From assembly GCF_023703375.1 (NCBI RefSeq), contig NZ_JAMQGO010000002.1, forward strand, positions 248,001 through 312,000: a stretch of 64,000 nt of DNA. The letters run 5' to 3'. Shown here in pieces: positions 35,401-44,111 of the stretch. Numbering within the stretch: the stretch's first letter is position 1; each line of letters starts with the position of its first letter. This DNA comes from Lutimaribacter degradans (lineage in GTDB: Bacteria; Pseudomonadota; Alphaproteobacteria; Rhodobacterales; Rhodobacteraceae). Under the pieces are notes generated by a model that did no database searches, was not told the DNA's origin, and saw nothing but the letters and a program-made list of their open reading frames with translations. Both the position numbers and the translations under genes were made by a program.

Positions 35401-36665
35401 CGCAGCGCTGCCGGCAGCCAGGTCGCAAGACCAGGCAGGAATATCATCATGACCGCATAGACGATACCCACGCCCACGAACAGCATCGCACTCCCAAAGG
35501 CCCTGTCCGCAGAAAGGTTTATGACGCTGGATGCCGTGTATAGGCCAACGCAAACCGGTGGCGTCAGCAACCCTAGGCCGGCAAAGGCCGTGAACACGAT
35601 GTAGAGATGCGTCAGCGGCACTTCGAGGCTCATGGCTATGGCCATGAACACAGGAACCGTAAGGTAGAACACCGGAACGATCTCGACGAACGTGCCCAGT
35701 ATCAGGCAGATCGCCCCGACCATGAACAGGAACATGATCGGCGTGACACCGTATTCAATGAAGAAGGTCGTGAGCTTTTGCGGTGCCTGGGTATAGGTCA
35801 GCACGACAGACAGGAAGGTGGCCATCGCGATGATCGAGAAAATCACCGCCGTGGTTACCGCCGTTCCCTGCAGAGACTGCCAAAGCCCGCCAAAGGTCAG
35901 TTCGCGGTGTATCGTAAACCCCAGGAATATCGCCCAGACCGAGGCGACAGCCGCCGTTTCCGATGGGGTCAGCAAGCCGCTATAGATACCGCCCAGGATG
36001 ATCACCGGCGTCAGCAACCCCGGCAACGCCTCGCGAAAGGTGCTGATCCGATGGGAAAGGCTGGCACGCGTTTCGCGCTCCATGTGCCGGCAGCGGACGA
36101 TCACGACCAGGATAAGGATGACGAGCAGCGTCAGGCCGGGAAAAACGCCTGCCGCAAAGGTGTCTGACACCGGAACGCCGGTCAGCGCCGAATAGATGAT
36201 CGCCGCGTTCGAGGGGGGGATCAGCGCTTCCAGCAGGCCAGCCGCCGCGGCAAGCGCCACGGTGAACGGCGCGGAATAGCCCTTGCGCAGCATCTGCGGC
36301 ATCATGATCGCCCCGACCGCCGTGATCGCGGCCAGGATCGACCCGCAAAACGCGGCGAAGAACCCCATCGTGATCACCATCGCAACGCCAAGCCCGCCGG
36401 GCCAGTGCCCGACAAGCGCCATGGCGAAATCGACAAGCCGCCGCGCCACGCCCGAGCGGAGCATGACCAGGCCGGCAAAAACGAAAAGCGGAATGGCGAG
36501 AAGCACCTGCTTGGTGACGGCGCCGAACGCGATCTGGATCAACGTTGACCAGGGCAGGTCCAAGCCCTGGGTTGCGACCACGCTCGAACCGATACCGAAA
36601 ACCAGAAAAATCGGGAGCGACAGAAACAACAGAACAAGCGAAAGACTGATGACGACGAAAACCAT
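35397..36665 (-). CDS. TRAP transporter large permease (DctM family), system 1
   Basis: A 422-residue polytopic inner-membrane protein, standard length for DctM. It shows the FGAVTKQVLLAIPLFVFAG region, AFCGSILAAITAVGAIMMPQ, IPPSNAAIIYSALTGVPVSD and TPSETAAVASVWAIFLG, all family landmarks. Sodium-driven uptake of an organic acid together with the DctQ and DctP subunits upstream. Three bases separate it from dctQ. Confidence 0.92.
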   Translation of the reverse strand: MVFVVISLSLVLLFLSLPIFLVFGIGSSVVATQGLDLPWSTLIQIAFGAVTKQVLLAIPLFVFAGLVMLRSGVARRLVDFAMALVGHWPGGLGVAMVITMGFFAAFCGSILAAITAVGAIMMPQMLRKGYSAPFTVALAAAAGLLEALIPPSNAAIIYSALTGVPVSDTFAAGVFPGLTLLVILILVVIVRCRHMERETRASLSHRISTFREALPGLLTPVIILGGIYSGLLTPSETAAVASVWAIFLGFTIHRELTFGGLWQSLQGTAVTTAVIFSIIAMATFLSVVLTYTQAPQKLTTFFIEYGVTPIMFLFMVGAICLILGTFVEIVPVFYLTVPVFMAIAMSLEVPLTHLYIVFTAFAGLGLLTPPVCVGLYTASSVINLSADRAFGSAMLFVGVGIVYAVMMIFLPGLATWLPAALR

Positions 36666-36668
36666 GGC

Positions 36669-37208
36669 TCAAATCTCCGCTTGGGGGGAATGGGTTTCAG
36701 GCCCGTCGGGATCGGTATCCTCGACAAGAGCTTTCAGCAGGTTTTCCAGCGCAAAGCTGGTAAGGATGGCAAATCCGACGGGAAAGGACAGGTAGATCCA
36801 CCAGATCGGAAAGGCCCATTCCATCTCGGTTCTTTGTCCAACCAGCTTGAACAGCGCAGTGGCCTCGTAGCCGGCATAGCAAAAGACGGCGCCGGCCCAG
36901 ATCGCGATCAATGAAATGATGGCACGCAACACGCGCGAGGGTCGGTCGGACAATCGCTCGGGCAGGAAATCAACGGCAATATGTGAGCCGCTTCTGAGCA
37001 GGATGCCGGCAACCGGAAAGATAAGCCACGGCATCAGCATCGGCGGCAATTCCATCACCACGTTGTATCCGATGCCAGTCACGTAGCGGGTGACGGCGCC
37101 ACCAAAAACCGCCAAGACCATGAAGGCCACAAGAAGCCCTGCCAATGTTTTTACGACAATTTCAAGAACGTCATTCAGCCCGACCAGGGCGCGAAGCGCG
37201 GATCTCAT
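36669..37208 (-). CDS. TRAP transporter small permease (DctQ family), system 1
   Basis: A 179-residue membrane protein with four predicted transmembrane helices and the DctQ pattern (VVKTLAGLLVAFMVLAVFGG, RSGSHIAVDFLPERLSD, FPIWWIYLSFPVGFAIL). It associates with the DctM protein downstream. A strong hairpin separates it from the binding-protein gene. Confidence 0.9.
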   Translation of the reverse strand: MRSALRALVGLNDVLEIVVKTLAGLLVAFMVLAVFGGAVTRYVTGIGYNVVMELPPMLMPWLIFPVAGILLRSGSHIAVDFLPERLSDRPSRVLRAIISLIAIWAGAVFCYAGYEATALFKLVGQRTEMEWAFPIWWIYLSFPVGFAILTSFALENLLKALVEDTDPDGPETHSPQAEI

Positions 37209-37237
37209 TGATATCTCCCGAAATGGGTAGTCGGTAC

Positions 37238-37270
37238 GGGCGCTGCCCCGCGCCTGGCGGGGCAGCGCCC
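37238..37270 (-). terminator. Very strong hairpin between dctP and dctQ of TRAP system 1
   Basis: A perfect 14-bp stem (GGGCGCTGCCCCGC at 37238-37251 with its complement at 37257-37270, loop GCCTG), beginning ten bases after the binding-protein stop. No T-run follows in the direction of transcription. It likely protects the binding-protein message and reduces read-through into the permeases. Confidence 0.7.
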
Positions 37271-37280
37271 AGCGTACAGC

Positions 37281-38312
37281 CTACTGGCTTGAGAACTCCA
37301 ACGCCGCGTCAAGCACTTCGGGGTCGATCATCTCGCTCAGCCCGGGAAAGACTTCCTCACGGTTGATGCGCTCGAACTCTGCTTGTGCCTCTTCGCTCAG
37401 GGTGTTCACCTGACCACCCATGGCAACGAATTCTTCAAGCACCTTATCGGAGAATTCCATGATCGATGCGGTGGATTCCTCGGATATTTCCTCGCCCACT
37501 TCGATCAGCAGTTGTTGAACGTCTTCGGGCAGCCCGTCGAACCACGCCTGGTTGGCCATTATGAACGAGTCCGCGTAGAACTGGTGAGGAAGTTCGGCAT
37601 ATTTGACGTGGTCCCACCAGCTATAGGCCTTGATGGCCGAGGGCACGGTCGCAAAGGTGTCGATCATCCCGTTCTGAAGCGCCGTGTAAACTTCGCCGGT
37701 CGGCATTGAAACAGCATCGGCCCCAAGCGCGGTCCAGCGGGGCCGCTCGACACCACTGAGGTAGCGCGCCTTCAGACCCTCGTAGGATTCAGTCGAGGTA
37801 AGCGGGCGCTGGGACGTGAACGTCATGAACGGCCCGGTCGGGTTATAGGCAAGGAACTTGGTCCGCGTCCGATTGAGGACATCGTTCCAGACTTCCTGAC
37901 CCACTTCCGTTTCACGGAAGAACTTGCGAAGATGGCCGAAGTCCTCGAAAACCCCAGGCAGCGCCTCGACGTTGTAGTTGCGATTGACTGGCGGAAAACT
38001 GACCGTTCCGACAACGCCGCCAAGCTGGACCGAGCCGGATGTCAGTGCGCCCATGATCTCGCGGATGCCGAACAACTGCCCTGACGGGAAGGTCTCAATC
38101 CGGATCTTGCCCTCGCCCCTGGCATTCACCCGGTCGGCAAATTCCTGGCTGTATATCGCGCTGTGGTGTTTGGGGGCCCAGTGATAGCTGAGGCGCGCCA
38201 CAATCTCGTCCGCCGCGGCAATCGGCGCCCACACGCCACCAGCAACAAGGCCTAGACCCAAGGTCGCAAAGGTACGTGCACGCCGAAGCGTGTTAACAAA
38301 ATTTCCAGACAT
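37281..38312 (-). CDS. TRAP transporter substrate-binding protein (DctP family), system 1
   Basis: A 343-residue periplasmic receptor. A signal peptide (LGLGLVAGGVWAPIAAA) is followed by ARLSYHWAPKHHSAIYSQEF and the DctP motif ETFPSGQLFGIREIMGALTS; the Arg that pairs with the carboxylate is probably in YEGLKARYLSGVERPRW. GGGAGG precedes the ATG. First gene of the unit dctP-dctQ-dctM-hydratase-synthetase, opposite an SDR gene across operator site 3. Confidence 0.92.
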   Translation of the reverse strand: MSGNFVNTLRRARTFATLGLGLVAGGVWAPIAAADEIVARLSYHWAPKHHSAIYSQEFADRVNARGEGKIRIETFPSGQLFGIREIMGALTSGSVQLGGVVGTVSFPPVNRNYNVEALPGVFEDFGHLRKFFRETEVGQEVWNDVLNRTRTKFLAYNPTGPFMTFTSQRPLTSTESYEGLKARYLSGVERPRWTALGADAVSMPTGEVYTALQNGMIDTFATVPSAIKAYSWWDHVKYAELPHQFYADSFIMANQAWFDGLPEDVQQLLIEVGEEISEESTASIMEFSDKVLEEFVAMGGQVNTLSEEAQAEFERINREEVFPGLSEMIDPEVLDAALEFSSQ

Positions 38313-38387
38313 GTTTCCTCCCTATGTCCAATTCTGGACTTCTCAGCGCCGTCTTCCGTGGCAAACCCAAGGATTCGACTGCTTATG

Positions 38388-38399
38388 AATGTTGACATT
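38388..38399. promoter_or_regulatory. Candidate GntR operator, site 3
   Basis: AATGTTGACATT, identical to site 2 and flanked by G and C that extend the symmetry to GAATGT-TG-ACATTC. It lies between the divergent TRAP system 1 (start 38312) and an SDR gene (start 38448), 75 and 48 bases away respectively. Confidence 0.75.
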
Positions 38400-38447
38400 C
38401 TTAATTCCGTTGCGTCAACTATTCATTATGGAAAGAGGATGAAAACG

Positions 38448-39221
38448 ATGCTTCGCAAGGAATTTCAAAGTGATACGGTACTGGTTACAGGGGCCACGGC
38501 GGGCTTTGGGCGCGCCATTGCCCACAAGTTTCACGCGGCTGGCGCCAAGGTTATCGCCGTGGGGCGGCGCGCCGACCGCCTCGATGCCCTGAAGCAAGAA
38601 TTGGGCGCGCGCCTGATGCCGCTTGCTCTCGATGTTGCAGACACTGCCGCCATTGCACGGGAAATGGAACAGCTTCCGGCAGATTTCCGTGATATTACCT
38701 TGTTGGTAAACAATGCCGGGTTCGGCACCGACCGAGGGGCCGCCCAGGACGCGGCCCTTGCCGACTGGGACGACATGGTCAACGTCAACATCCGGGGCCT
38801 GCTGCACATGACGCATCACGCGCTTCCCGGGATGCTGGCGCGGGGCCGAGGCCAGATCATAAACATCGGCTCGGTCGCAGGCCGGGCCGTCGGGCCGACA
38901 AACGCCGTTTACAGCGCCACGAAATCCTTCGTGCTTCAATTCACCAAGGCCCTGAAAACCGATCTGATCGGCACGCCGGTCCGGGCAAGCTACATCGCGC
39001 CCGGTGCGGCCGAGACCGAATTTTCTCTGGTCCGCTGGCAGGGTGACGAGGCACGGGCCGCCAAGGCTTACGCCGGCTATCAGCCGCTGACTGCCGAAGA
39101 TATCGCCGAAGCGGTGTTTTTCGCGGCGGCGATGCCCGCGCATGTCGATGTCACCGAACTGGAACTGATGCCGCATCAACAGGGGTTCGGGCCGCGCATC
39201 TTCGCGCGCGACCAGAAATAA
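38448..39221 (+). CDS. SDR family oxidoreductase (YdfG-like)
   Basis: A 257-residue short-chain dehydrogenase. The cofactor motif TGATAGFG is at residues 14-21, NNAGFG at 88-93, catalytic Ser142, Tyr155 and Lys159 present (GSVAG, YSATK). The C-terminal pattern ASYIAPGAAETEFSLVRWQG resembles the YdfG group acting on 3-hydroxy acids. Start at 38448 is favoured since GAGG lies nine bases ahead, while the ATG at 38439 abuts it. Single-gene unit facing the TRAP 1 operon. Confidence 0.86.
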   Translation: MLRKEFQSDTVLVTGATAGFGRAIAHKFHAAGAKVIAVGRRADRLDALKQELGARLMPLALDVADTAAIAREMEQLPADFRDITLLVNNAGFGTDRGAAQDAALADWDDMVNVNIRGLLHMTHHALPGMLARGRGQIINIGSVAGRAVGPTNAVYSATKSFVLQFTKALKTDLIGTPVRASYIAPGAAETEFSLVRWQGDEARAAKAYAGYQPLTAEDIAEAVFFAAAMPAHVDVTELELMPHQQGFGPRIFARDQK

Positions 39222-39233
39222 TGACGACGCAGG

Positions 39234-39986
39234 TCAGGCGCCCCCGCCGACATCGAGCGTCGTGCCGGTGATATAAGAGGCCTCGTCCGACAGCAGCCAG
39301 ACAATCGCGTTGGCAACCTCGTCGGGGGTGCCTGCGCGCGCCATCGGCATCCGCGGCCCGACCTTCTCGATGCGGCCGGCCATTCCCGCACGCGCATGAA
39401 TGGGCGTGTCGATCAGCCCGGGGCGTACCGACATCACCCTGATCCCTTCGCGCGCCACTTCCAGTGCGAAGCCGTGTGTGAAGGCATCGACGGCCGCCTT
39501 CGACGCGGCGTAGTGGACATAAAGTTTCGGGGCGCCATGAACCGCCGCAAGCGACGAGACATTGACGATCGTGCCACCTGCACCGCCCTTCGCGGTCGAC
39601 AGGCGGGCCGCCGCCTCTCGTGCGGCGATCATCGCCCCGGTGACGTTCACACGCATCAACCCGTCGATCTCGGCGGCGTCCATCTCGTCAAGGCGCATGG
39701 CGCGCGGGGCGACGCGCGCGGCGTTGTTCACAAGGCCCCCGAGAGGCGGCAACGCCTTGTCAACGGCGCAAAACAGGTCGATCACTTCAACCTCGTTGCC
39801 GATATCGGCGCGAAAGGCCTGTGCGACCCCACCCGCATCGACGATCTCGGCGACGACATTTTTCGCGCCTTCGGGGTCAGACCTGTAATGAACGGCGACA
39901 GCCCAGCCCCGTGCCGCGGCCAGCCTGGCGGTCGCGGCCCCGATGCCACCAGCTGCGCCCGTAACTATCAGTGTCTTCTGACTCAT
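39234..39986 (-). CDS. SDR family oxidoreductase (glucose/3-oxoacyl reductase type)
   Basis: A 250-residue classical SDR: TGAAGGIG at 9-16, NNAARV in place of NNAG, Ser in NVSSLAAVHG, Tyr and Lys in YVHYAASKAAVD, and the C-terminal ASYITGTTLDVGGG. It begins at 39986, overlapping the MFS gene by four bases; a much longer frame to 40346 lies inside that gene and is rejected. Convergent with the other SDR gene, 12 bases apart. Confidence 0.88.
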   Translation of the reverse strand: MSQKTLIVTGAAGGIGAATARLAAARGWAVAVHYRSDPEGAKNVVAEIVDAGGVAQAFRADIGNEVEVIDLFCAVDKALPPLGGLVNNAARVAPRAMRLDEMDAAEIDGLMRVNVTGAMIAAREAAARLSTAKGGAGGTIVNVSSLAAVHGAPKLYVHYAASKAAVDAFTHGFALEVAREGIRVMSVRPGLIDTPIHARAGMAGRIEKVGPRMPMARAGTPDEVANAIVWLLSDEASYITGTTLDVGGGA

Positions 39987-41209
39987 GGGTTCGTTTCCTT
40001 TCCAGATGTTTCCGTGCCCCTGACCACGACCACCGCACAGACGGCAAACGCAACGGCAAGACAGACGATGCCCGGTGTGTAGCTCCCGCTTAGCAGGACA
40101 GAGATGCTCAACAATGCCGGGCCAAACAGTCCGCCCAGGTAGGCAAAGACCATCGACCCTGCCGTGGCGGTCAGAACACCACCCGGTCCGCCGCGCGCCT
40201 CGCCGGCCCGCGCAACCTCCGCAAGCAACACGCCGCTCCAACCCATCGGGCCAAAACCCAGCCCGACGCTGACCAGGGCAATGGCCGCCCACGGCCATGA
40301 CGGCCCCAGAAAGAGCAAAAGCAGCAACAACGCAGCGCCCGACCATGCAAGCCAGGACAAGACATGGCGCGGGCGCCCCCGGTCAGCGCGCCAACCCCAA
40401 TACAGCCGGCCGCAAATGCTTGCCGTCATCGTCAGAGACAGCATGGCCGCCGCTCCTTCGGGGGGCAGATTGCTTTCCCGCCAGATCATCGCGATATAGA
40501 CCGACATGAACCCGAACTGCGCCATCGAGAAGGCGAAAACCCCGATTGCCAGGCCACGTTGCATCGGGTCTGCCAACACGTCACGCGCGGGCGCAAAAGG
40601 CAGCTTGAACCGGATCGAAACACCCGCAAGCCCATCTTGCCCAAGCCTTTTGCCGACAAGGGGTGACAAGGCCGCAACCGCAAGCGCCAAGGCCATGGTG
40701 GCAAGCGCCGCCATGCGCCAGCCGGAAACCAGTACGATAACCGGCAGGATAAAGCCCGCCGCCGCGCCGCCGATAGCGACGCTGGATTGCTTGAACGAAA
40801 AGACCAGGTTCCTATGCCGTCCCACAGCAATCTTGTTGAGCAACCTTGACCCGATAGGGTTGACCGGCCCATAGCCGACTCCGATCAGCACCGCCCCCAG
40901 CAGAACCAGCACCGGCCCTTGCGCCAGCGCCAGCGCCAGTGCACCCAGCGCCACCACGACAAGCGAAGCGGAGGCGCCACGAAACGAGCCCCACCTGGCA
41001 ACCACGCCGGCCGTACCCGTTGACGAGACCAGCGCCATGGCAAAGATGATGGCCGTGAAAAGCCCGATCAGATCGGCATCAAGGCCAAGCCCAAGCGCCG
41101 CGAAGGGCGCAAGCACTGGTGCCGTTTGCACCGCGGCCACCACCGCGGTCTGGTAGATCAGAACGAAGCCGACCCCCAAAATGGCGTTCTGGCGCGCTCC
41201 TTCATTCAT
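39983..41209 (-). CDS. MFS transporter
   Basis: A 408-residue inner-membrane protein with about twelve hydrophobic segments. The major-facilitator signature loop between helices 2 and 3 is VVARWGSFRGASASL and the N-half ends in GPVNPIGSRLLNKI; the C-half has GRLYWGWRADRGRPRHVLSW. Substrate unknown. It is co-transcribed with the downstream SDR gene and follows the FAD-binding protein gene by 81 bases, so all three probably depend on operator site 4. Confidence 0.88.
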   Translation of the reverse strand: MNEGARQNAILGVGFVLIYQTAVVAAVQTAPVLAPFAALGLGLDADLIGLFTAIIFAMALVSSTGTAGVVARWGSFRGASASLVVVALGALALALAQGPVLVLLGAVLIGVGYGPVNPIGSRLLNKIAVGRHRNLVFSFKQSSVAIGGAAAGFILPVIVLVSGWRMAALATMALALAVAALSPLVGKRLGQDGLAGVSIRFKLPFAPARDVLADPMQRGLAIGVFAFSMAQFGFMSVYIAMIWRESNLPPEGAAAMLSLTMTASICGRLYWGWRADRGRPRHVLSWLAWSGAALLLLLLFLGPSWPWAAIALVSVGLGFGPMGWSGVLLAEVARAGEARGGPGGVLTATAGSMVFAYLGGLFGPALLSISVLLSGSYTPGIVCLAVAFAVCAVVVVRGTETSGKETNP

Positions 41210-41290
41210 ACGCAGGCACCGAACATGGCCAGCGGACCGGTCGAACCGCGCGTCTTGGGGTCGGTATCGGGGGCATGCACGTCGCCAGCA

Positions 41291-42733
41291 TCACGTCACC
41301 TCATGGGTTGATGGCGTTTCGGGGTTTGCAAGCACCCGGCCCAGGGCCGGAAGGCTGCGATGCAGGCGGAAAGCGATCTGGGGAATGGCGGTCATGTCGC
41401 CGAACCGTCCGCGTGTCAGCAGGCCAAAGGCCCATAGCCCGTCCTGCGCCTTTCCGTTTTCGTCCACGACCCGACACAGTCCATCGACATCGAAGCCCAG
41501 CCCCAGGCTGTCACGGCGGGCCAGACCTTGATCGCACAGGGCGCTGACAAACGGCGCCTCCGAAAGGGTTTTCGGTCCGGTGCAGTTAATCACCGTGTCA
41601 AAAAATTCGCGGGTCACGCTCCTGTCGCGCCCGACCAACCGCGCATCGAGGTGGTCGCCCTTGGCTTCAAGCCCATCAAGCCGCGCCACGCGAAAGACCA
41701 GTTGCCCGGCATCCTGCATGGCCGCGACCGCGGCCCCGGTTTGCGGCACCATGCGATACCTGTTGACGTCATACCACGGCTTCAGGTGGCGCAGGAACCT
41801 GCGTTTCTCGGCCTCGGTGAAATTGGGCCAGAGCCACCCCGAGGCATCGCGCGCCTCGTCGAAGGGGGCTTTCAGGTCTCGCCCCTCGGCGGTGGCGGCG
41901 GCCATGTCACGCCGCAGCGCGCGAAATGCCGCAAGAAGCGACAGCCCCTTGCCATGACGTTCGATGAAACGCGGCACCGGGCGCGCCAACCGCTGCATCA
42001 GCGCAGCCACGTCCGGCGCATCGCCCTGGGGCTGGGGCACCAGGCCACGGCGCGATATCGCGGTAATCGGCCCGCGATGGCCCTGGCGCGAAAGGGTTGC
42101 CACCACGTCGGCGGCAGTCAGTCCGGTCCCTACAAGAAGCACCTTGGATTTGCGGCAAATGGCCGATATCGCCCGTGAATCGAACGGATCACCGATAAAT
42201 TCGGTATGGTTCGCGGCGCTGGCTGAAACCGCCCCCGGCAAAGAGGGCCGCTGCCCACCAAATGCAAGAATTGTCAGATCAGAAAGCACCCTGCCCCCCG
42301 AGGCCAGTTCGATCTGCAGCTCATCATCGTGCCGTTGCACGCCAACGGCACGATCCCGAAGGTGATGAACCTTGGAACCGTGGACATTCTCGGCAAGTGC
42401 CTGTTGCAACGTCTCGCCCAGGTAGCGTCGGACGTCAGACCGGCGCACATACCGAACGCCTGACGCGGCCTGCGCGTCGGGGTCTTGTTCCGACGCGCCC
42501 GACGCGTCGTACCAACGCGCGAAATGGCCGATATCGTCTGGGAACAGAACCAGCAGCTCATGCGTACCATTCACGCGGTGGTCTGGGTCATTGCCCCCGT
42601 AGGCAAGCCCGCCACCCAGTTCAGAACGTGGCTCAATGATCGTGATGTTCAACGCCGCCGGAATGCTGGCGCAAAGCCGTATTGCAACGCCGGTTCCGGT
42701 AAAGCCGCCCCCAATGATCACCACTCGCCGCAT
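41291..42733 (-). CDS. FAD/NAD(P)-binding protein (NAD_binding_9 family)
   Basis: A 480-residue flavoprotein-like oxidoreductase. It opens with the dinucleotide fold RRVVIIGGGFTGTGVAIRL and has ELGGGLAYGGNDPDHRVNG, a second nucleotide-binding segment SKVLLVGTGLTAADVVATLS and FFDTVINCTGPKTL. Family members, often annotated as hydroxyacylglutathione-hydrolase-like or YdhS-type, have few known substrates. The start at 42733 is favoured by GGAG seven bases upstream; an in-frame ATG at 42751 has none. Confidence 0.82.
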   Translation of the reverse strand: MRRVVIIGGGFTGTGVAIRLCASIPAALNITIIEPRSELGGGLAYGGNDPDHRVNGTHELLVLFPDDIGHFARWYDASGASEQDPDAQAASGVRYVRRSDVRRYLGETLQQALAENVHGSKVHHLRDRAVGVQRHDDELQIELASGGRVLSDLTILAFGGQRPSLPGAVSASAANHTEFIGDPFDSRAISAICRKSKVLLVGTGLTAADVVATLSRQGHRGPITAISRRGLVPQPQGDAPDVAALMQRLARPVPRFIERHGKGLSLLAAFRALRRDMAAATAEGRDLKAPFDEARDASGWLWPNFTEAEKRRFLRHLKPWYDVNRYRMVPQTGAAVAAMQDAGQLVFRVARLDGLEAKGDHLDARLVGRDRSVTREFFDTVINCTGPKTLSEAPFVSALCDQGLARRDSLGLGFDVDGLCRVVDENGKAQDGLWAFGLLTRGRFGDMTAIPQIAFRLHRSLPALGRVLANPETPSTHEVT

Positions 42734-42777
42734 GTCTGTTCTCCGCCTCATGGATAAACTGACGCGGAATTGATAAG

Positions 42778-42789
42778 ATTGTCAACATT
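42778..42789. promoter_or_regulatory. Candidate GntR operator, site 4
   Basis: ATTGTCAACATT, the palindrome with one change in the left arm. It is 45 bases upstream of the FAD/NAD(P)-binding protein start (42733). On the minus strand it contains TTGACA oriented towards that gene. Confidence 0.65.
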
Positions 42790-42977
42790 CGTAAATACTG
42801 CCAGTCACGGTGGGACATCGTGATACGCGATAGCCGCACATCACGGCCCTGCCGGCATTTCCCGGTGGGTTTCGAAACTGAGATGGAAGATGGTCAGGTC
42901 AGGCGCGAAGCCTGCCGGGCGGCCTGCGCGCATCGTGCCGGTTTTCTGCAAAACACGGCTGCCCGTCAAAGGCTTGG

Positions 42978-43015
42978 GGGATGCGGCAGCACGTCGCCGC
43001 CGCATCCCGTTTTTT
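42978..43015. terminator. Hairpin after dctP of TRAP system 2
   Basis: A perfect 10-bp stem (GGGATGCGGC at 42978-42987 with GCCGCATCCC at 42999-43008) nine bases after the dctP stop. A run of six T lies on the plus-strand side, so as an intrinsic terminator it is best oriented for plus-strand transcription, although its position suits the end of the minus-strand TRAP operon. Confidence 0.6.
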
Positions 43016-43016
43016 G

Positions 43017-44084
43017 TCAGCCGCGTCCGCCCAGCATGGGCAGGGTCATGGCGCTGGCGAAATCACGGGCCTGCGCCAGGTAGGCGTCATAGCTTTCGCG
43101 CACGCGGGCAACGTCGGCGTTGCCTTGCGTCAGTTCCTCCTGAACCTCGGCCCAGGCATCGCGCATTCCGGCAACGATCTCGTCGTTGAAGGCACGGAAA
43201 TCAACACCGTCCTCGCGCAGGGAGGCCATGGCCTGTGCGTTGTAGAAATCGAACTCGGCATGGCTTTCGAGCGCCGCAGCATGGGCAGCGTTCTCGCAGA
43301 TGCTTTGCAGATCGGCGGGCAATTCATCCCATGCGTCCTGGTTGAACACGACGGCCAGGCCCGCGCCGGGCTCGGTCAGGGCAGGCAGGTAGCACAGCTT
43401 GGTGATCTTTTGCAGGCCAAACGCCTGGTCCAGCATCGGCCCGACCCATTCCGCGGCGTCGATCGCGCCCGATTGCAGCGACTGGAAGATTTCCGGCGGC
43501 GGCATCAGCACGGCATTCACGCCAAGCTTGCGGAACACTTCGCCACCCAAACCGGCAATACGCATGTTCAGCCCCTTGAGATCGTCAAGGCTGTTGATCT
43601 CGCGCTTGAACCAGCCGGCGGACTGGGTGTTGGAATTGCCGCTATAGAATGGCTTCAGCCCCCGCTGGGAATAGATGTCATCCCAGATTTCCTGCCCGCC
43701 ACCGTATTTCAGCCAGGCGAAATGCTCGGACGATGTCATCCCGAACGGCACGGCGGTAAACCAGTGCAAGGCCGGGTTCTTGCCGGCGGCGTAATATGTC
43801 GGCCCGTGCCCGGCAGGCGCATTGCCCTGCTGCACCGCGTCCTCGACCGCGAAAGGCGGCACGAGCTCGCCCCCGCCGAAAATCTTGAACGACATCCGTC
43901 CGTCGGACATGGCCGCGACCTTGGCGGCAAAGTTCTGGACGTTGGTGCCAACCCCGGGTGCGTTCTTGGGAAAGGCCGTCGGCAGGTTCCATTCGATTTT
44001 GCCCTGGGCAATCGCCGGGCTGCTTAGCGTGGTCGCGGCGGCGGCGATACCCGCCCCGGACGCGAGAAATGTTCTGCGTTTCAT
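43017..44084 (-). CDS. TRAP transporter substrate-binding protein, TakP-like, system 2
   Basis: A 355-residue periplasmic receptor. The leader MKRRTFLASGAGIAAAATTL has a twin-arginine look, ending near SPAIA. The mature protein follows the 2-oxoacid-binding TakP pattern: TAFPKNAPGVGTNVQNFAAK, FGGGELVPPFAVEDAVQQG, GWFKREINSLDDLKGLNMR and IDAAEWVGP. TakP-type receptors bind pyruvate and branched 2-oxoacids through a cation, so a 2-oxo or 2-hydroxy acid is the likely ligand. Last gene of its operon. Confidence 0.9.
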   Translation of the reverse strand: MKRRTFLASGAGIAAAATTLSSPAIAQGKIEWNLPTAFPKNAPGVGTNVQNFAAKVAAMSDGRMSFKIFGGGELVPPFAVEDAVQQGNAPAGHGPTYYAAGKNPALHWFTAVPFGMTSSEHFAWLKYGGGQEIWDDIYSQRGLKPFYSGNSNTQSAGWFKREINSLDDLKGLNMRIAGLGGEVFRKLGVNAVLMPPPEIFQSLQSGAIDAAEWVGPMLDQAFGLQKITKLCYLPALTEPGAGLAVVFNQDAWDELPADLQSICENAAHAAALESHAEFDFYNAQAMASLREDGVDFRAFNDEIVAGMRDAWAEVQEELTQGNADVARVRESYDAYLAQARDFASAMTLPMLGGRG

Positions 44085-44111
44085 GTGATGATTTCCTCCT
44101 ACATGTGAACT

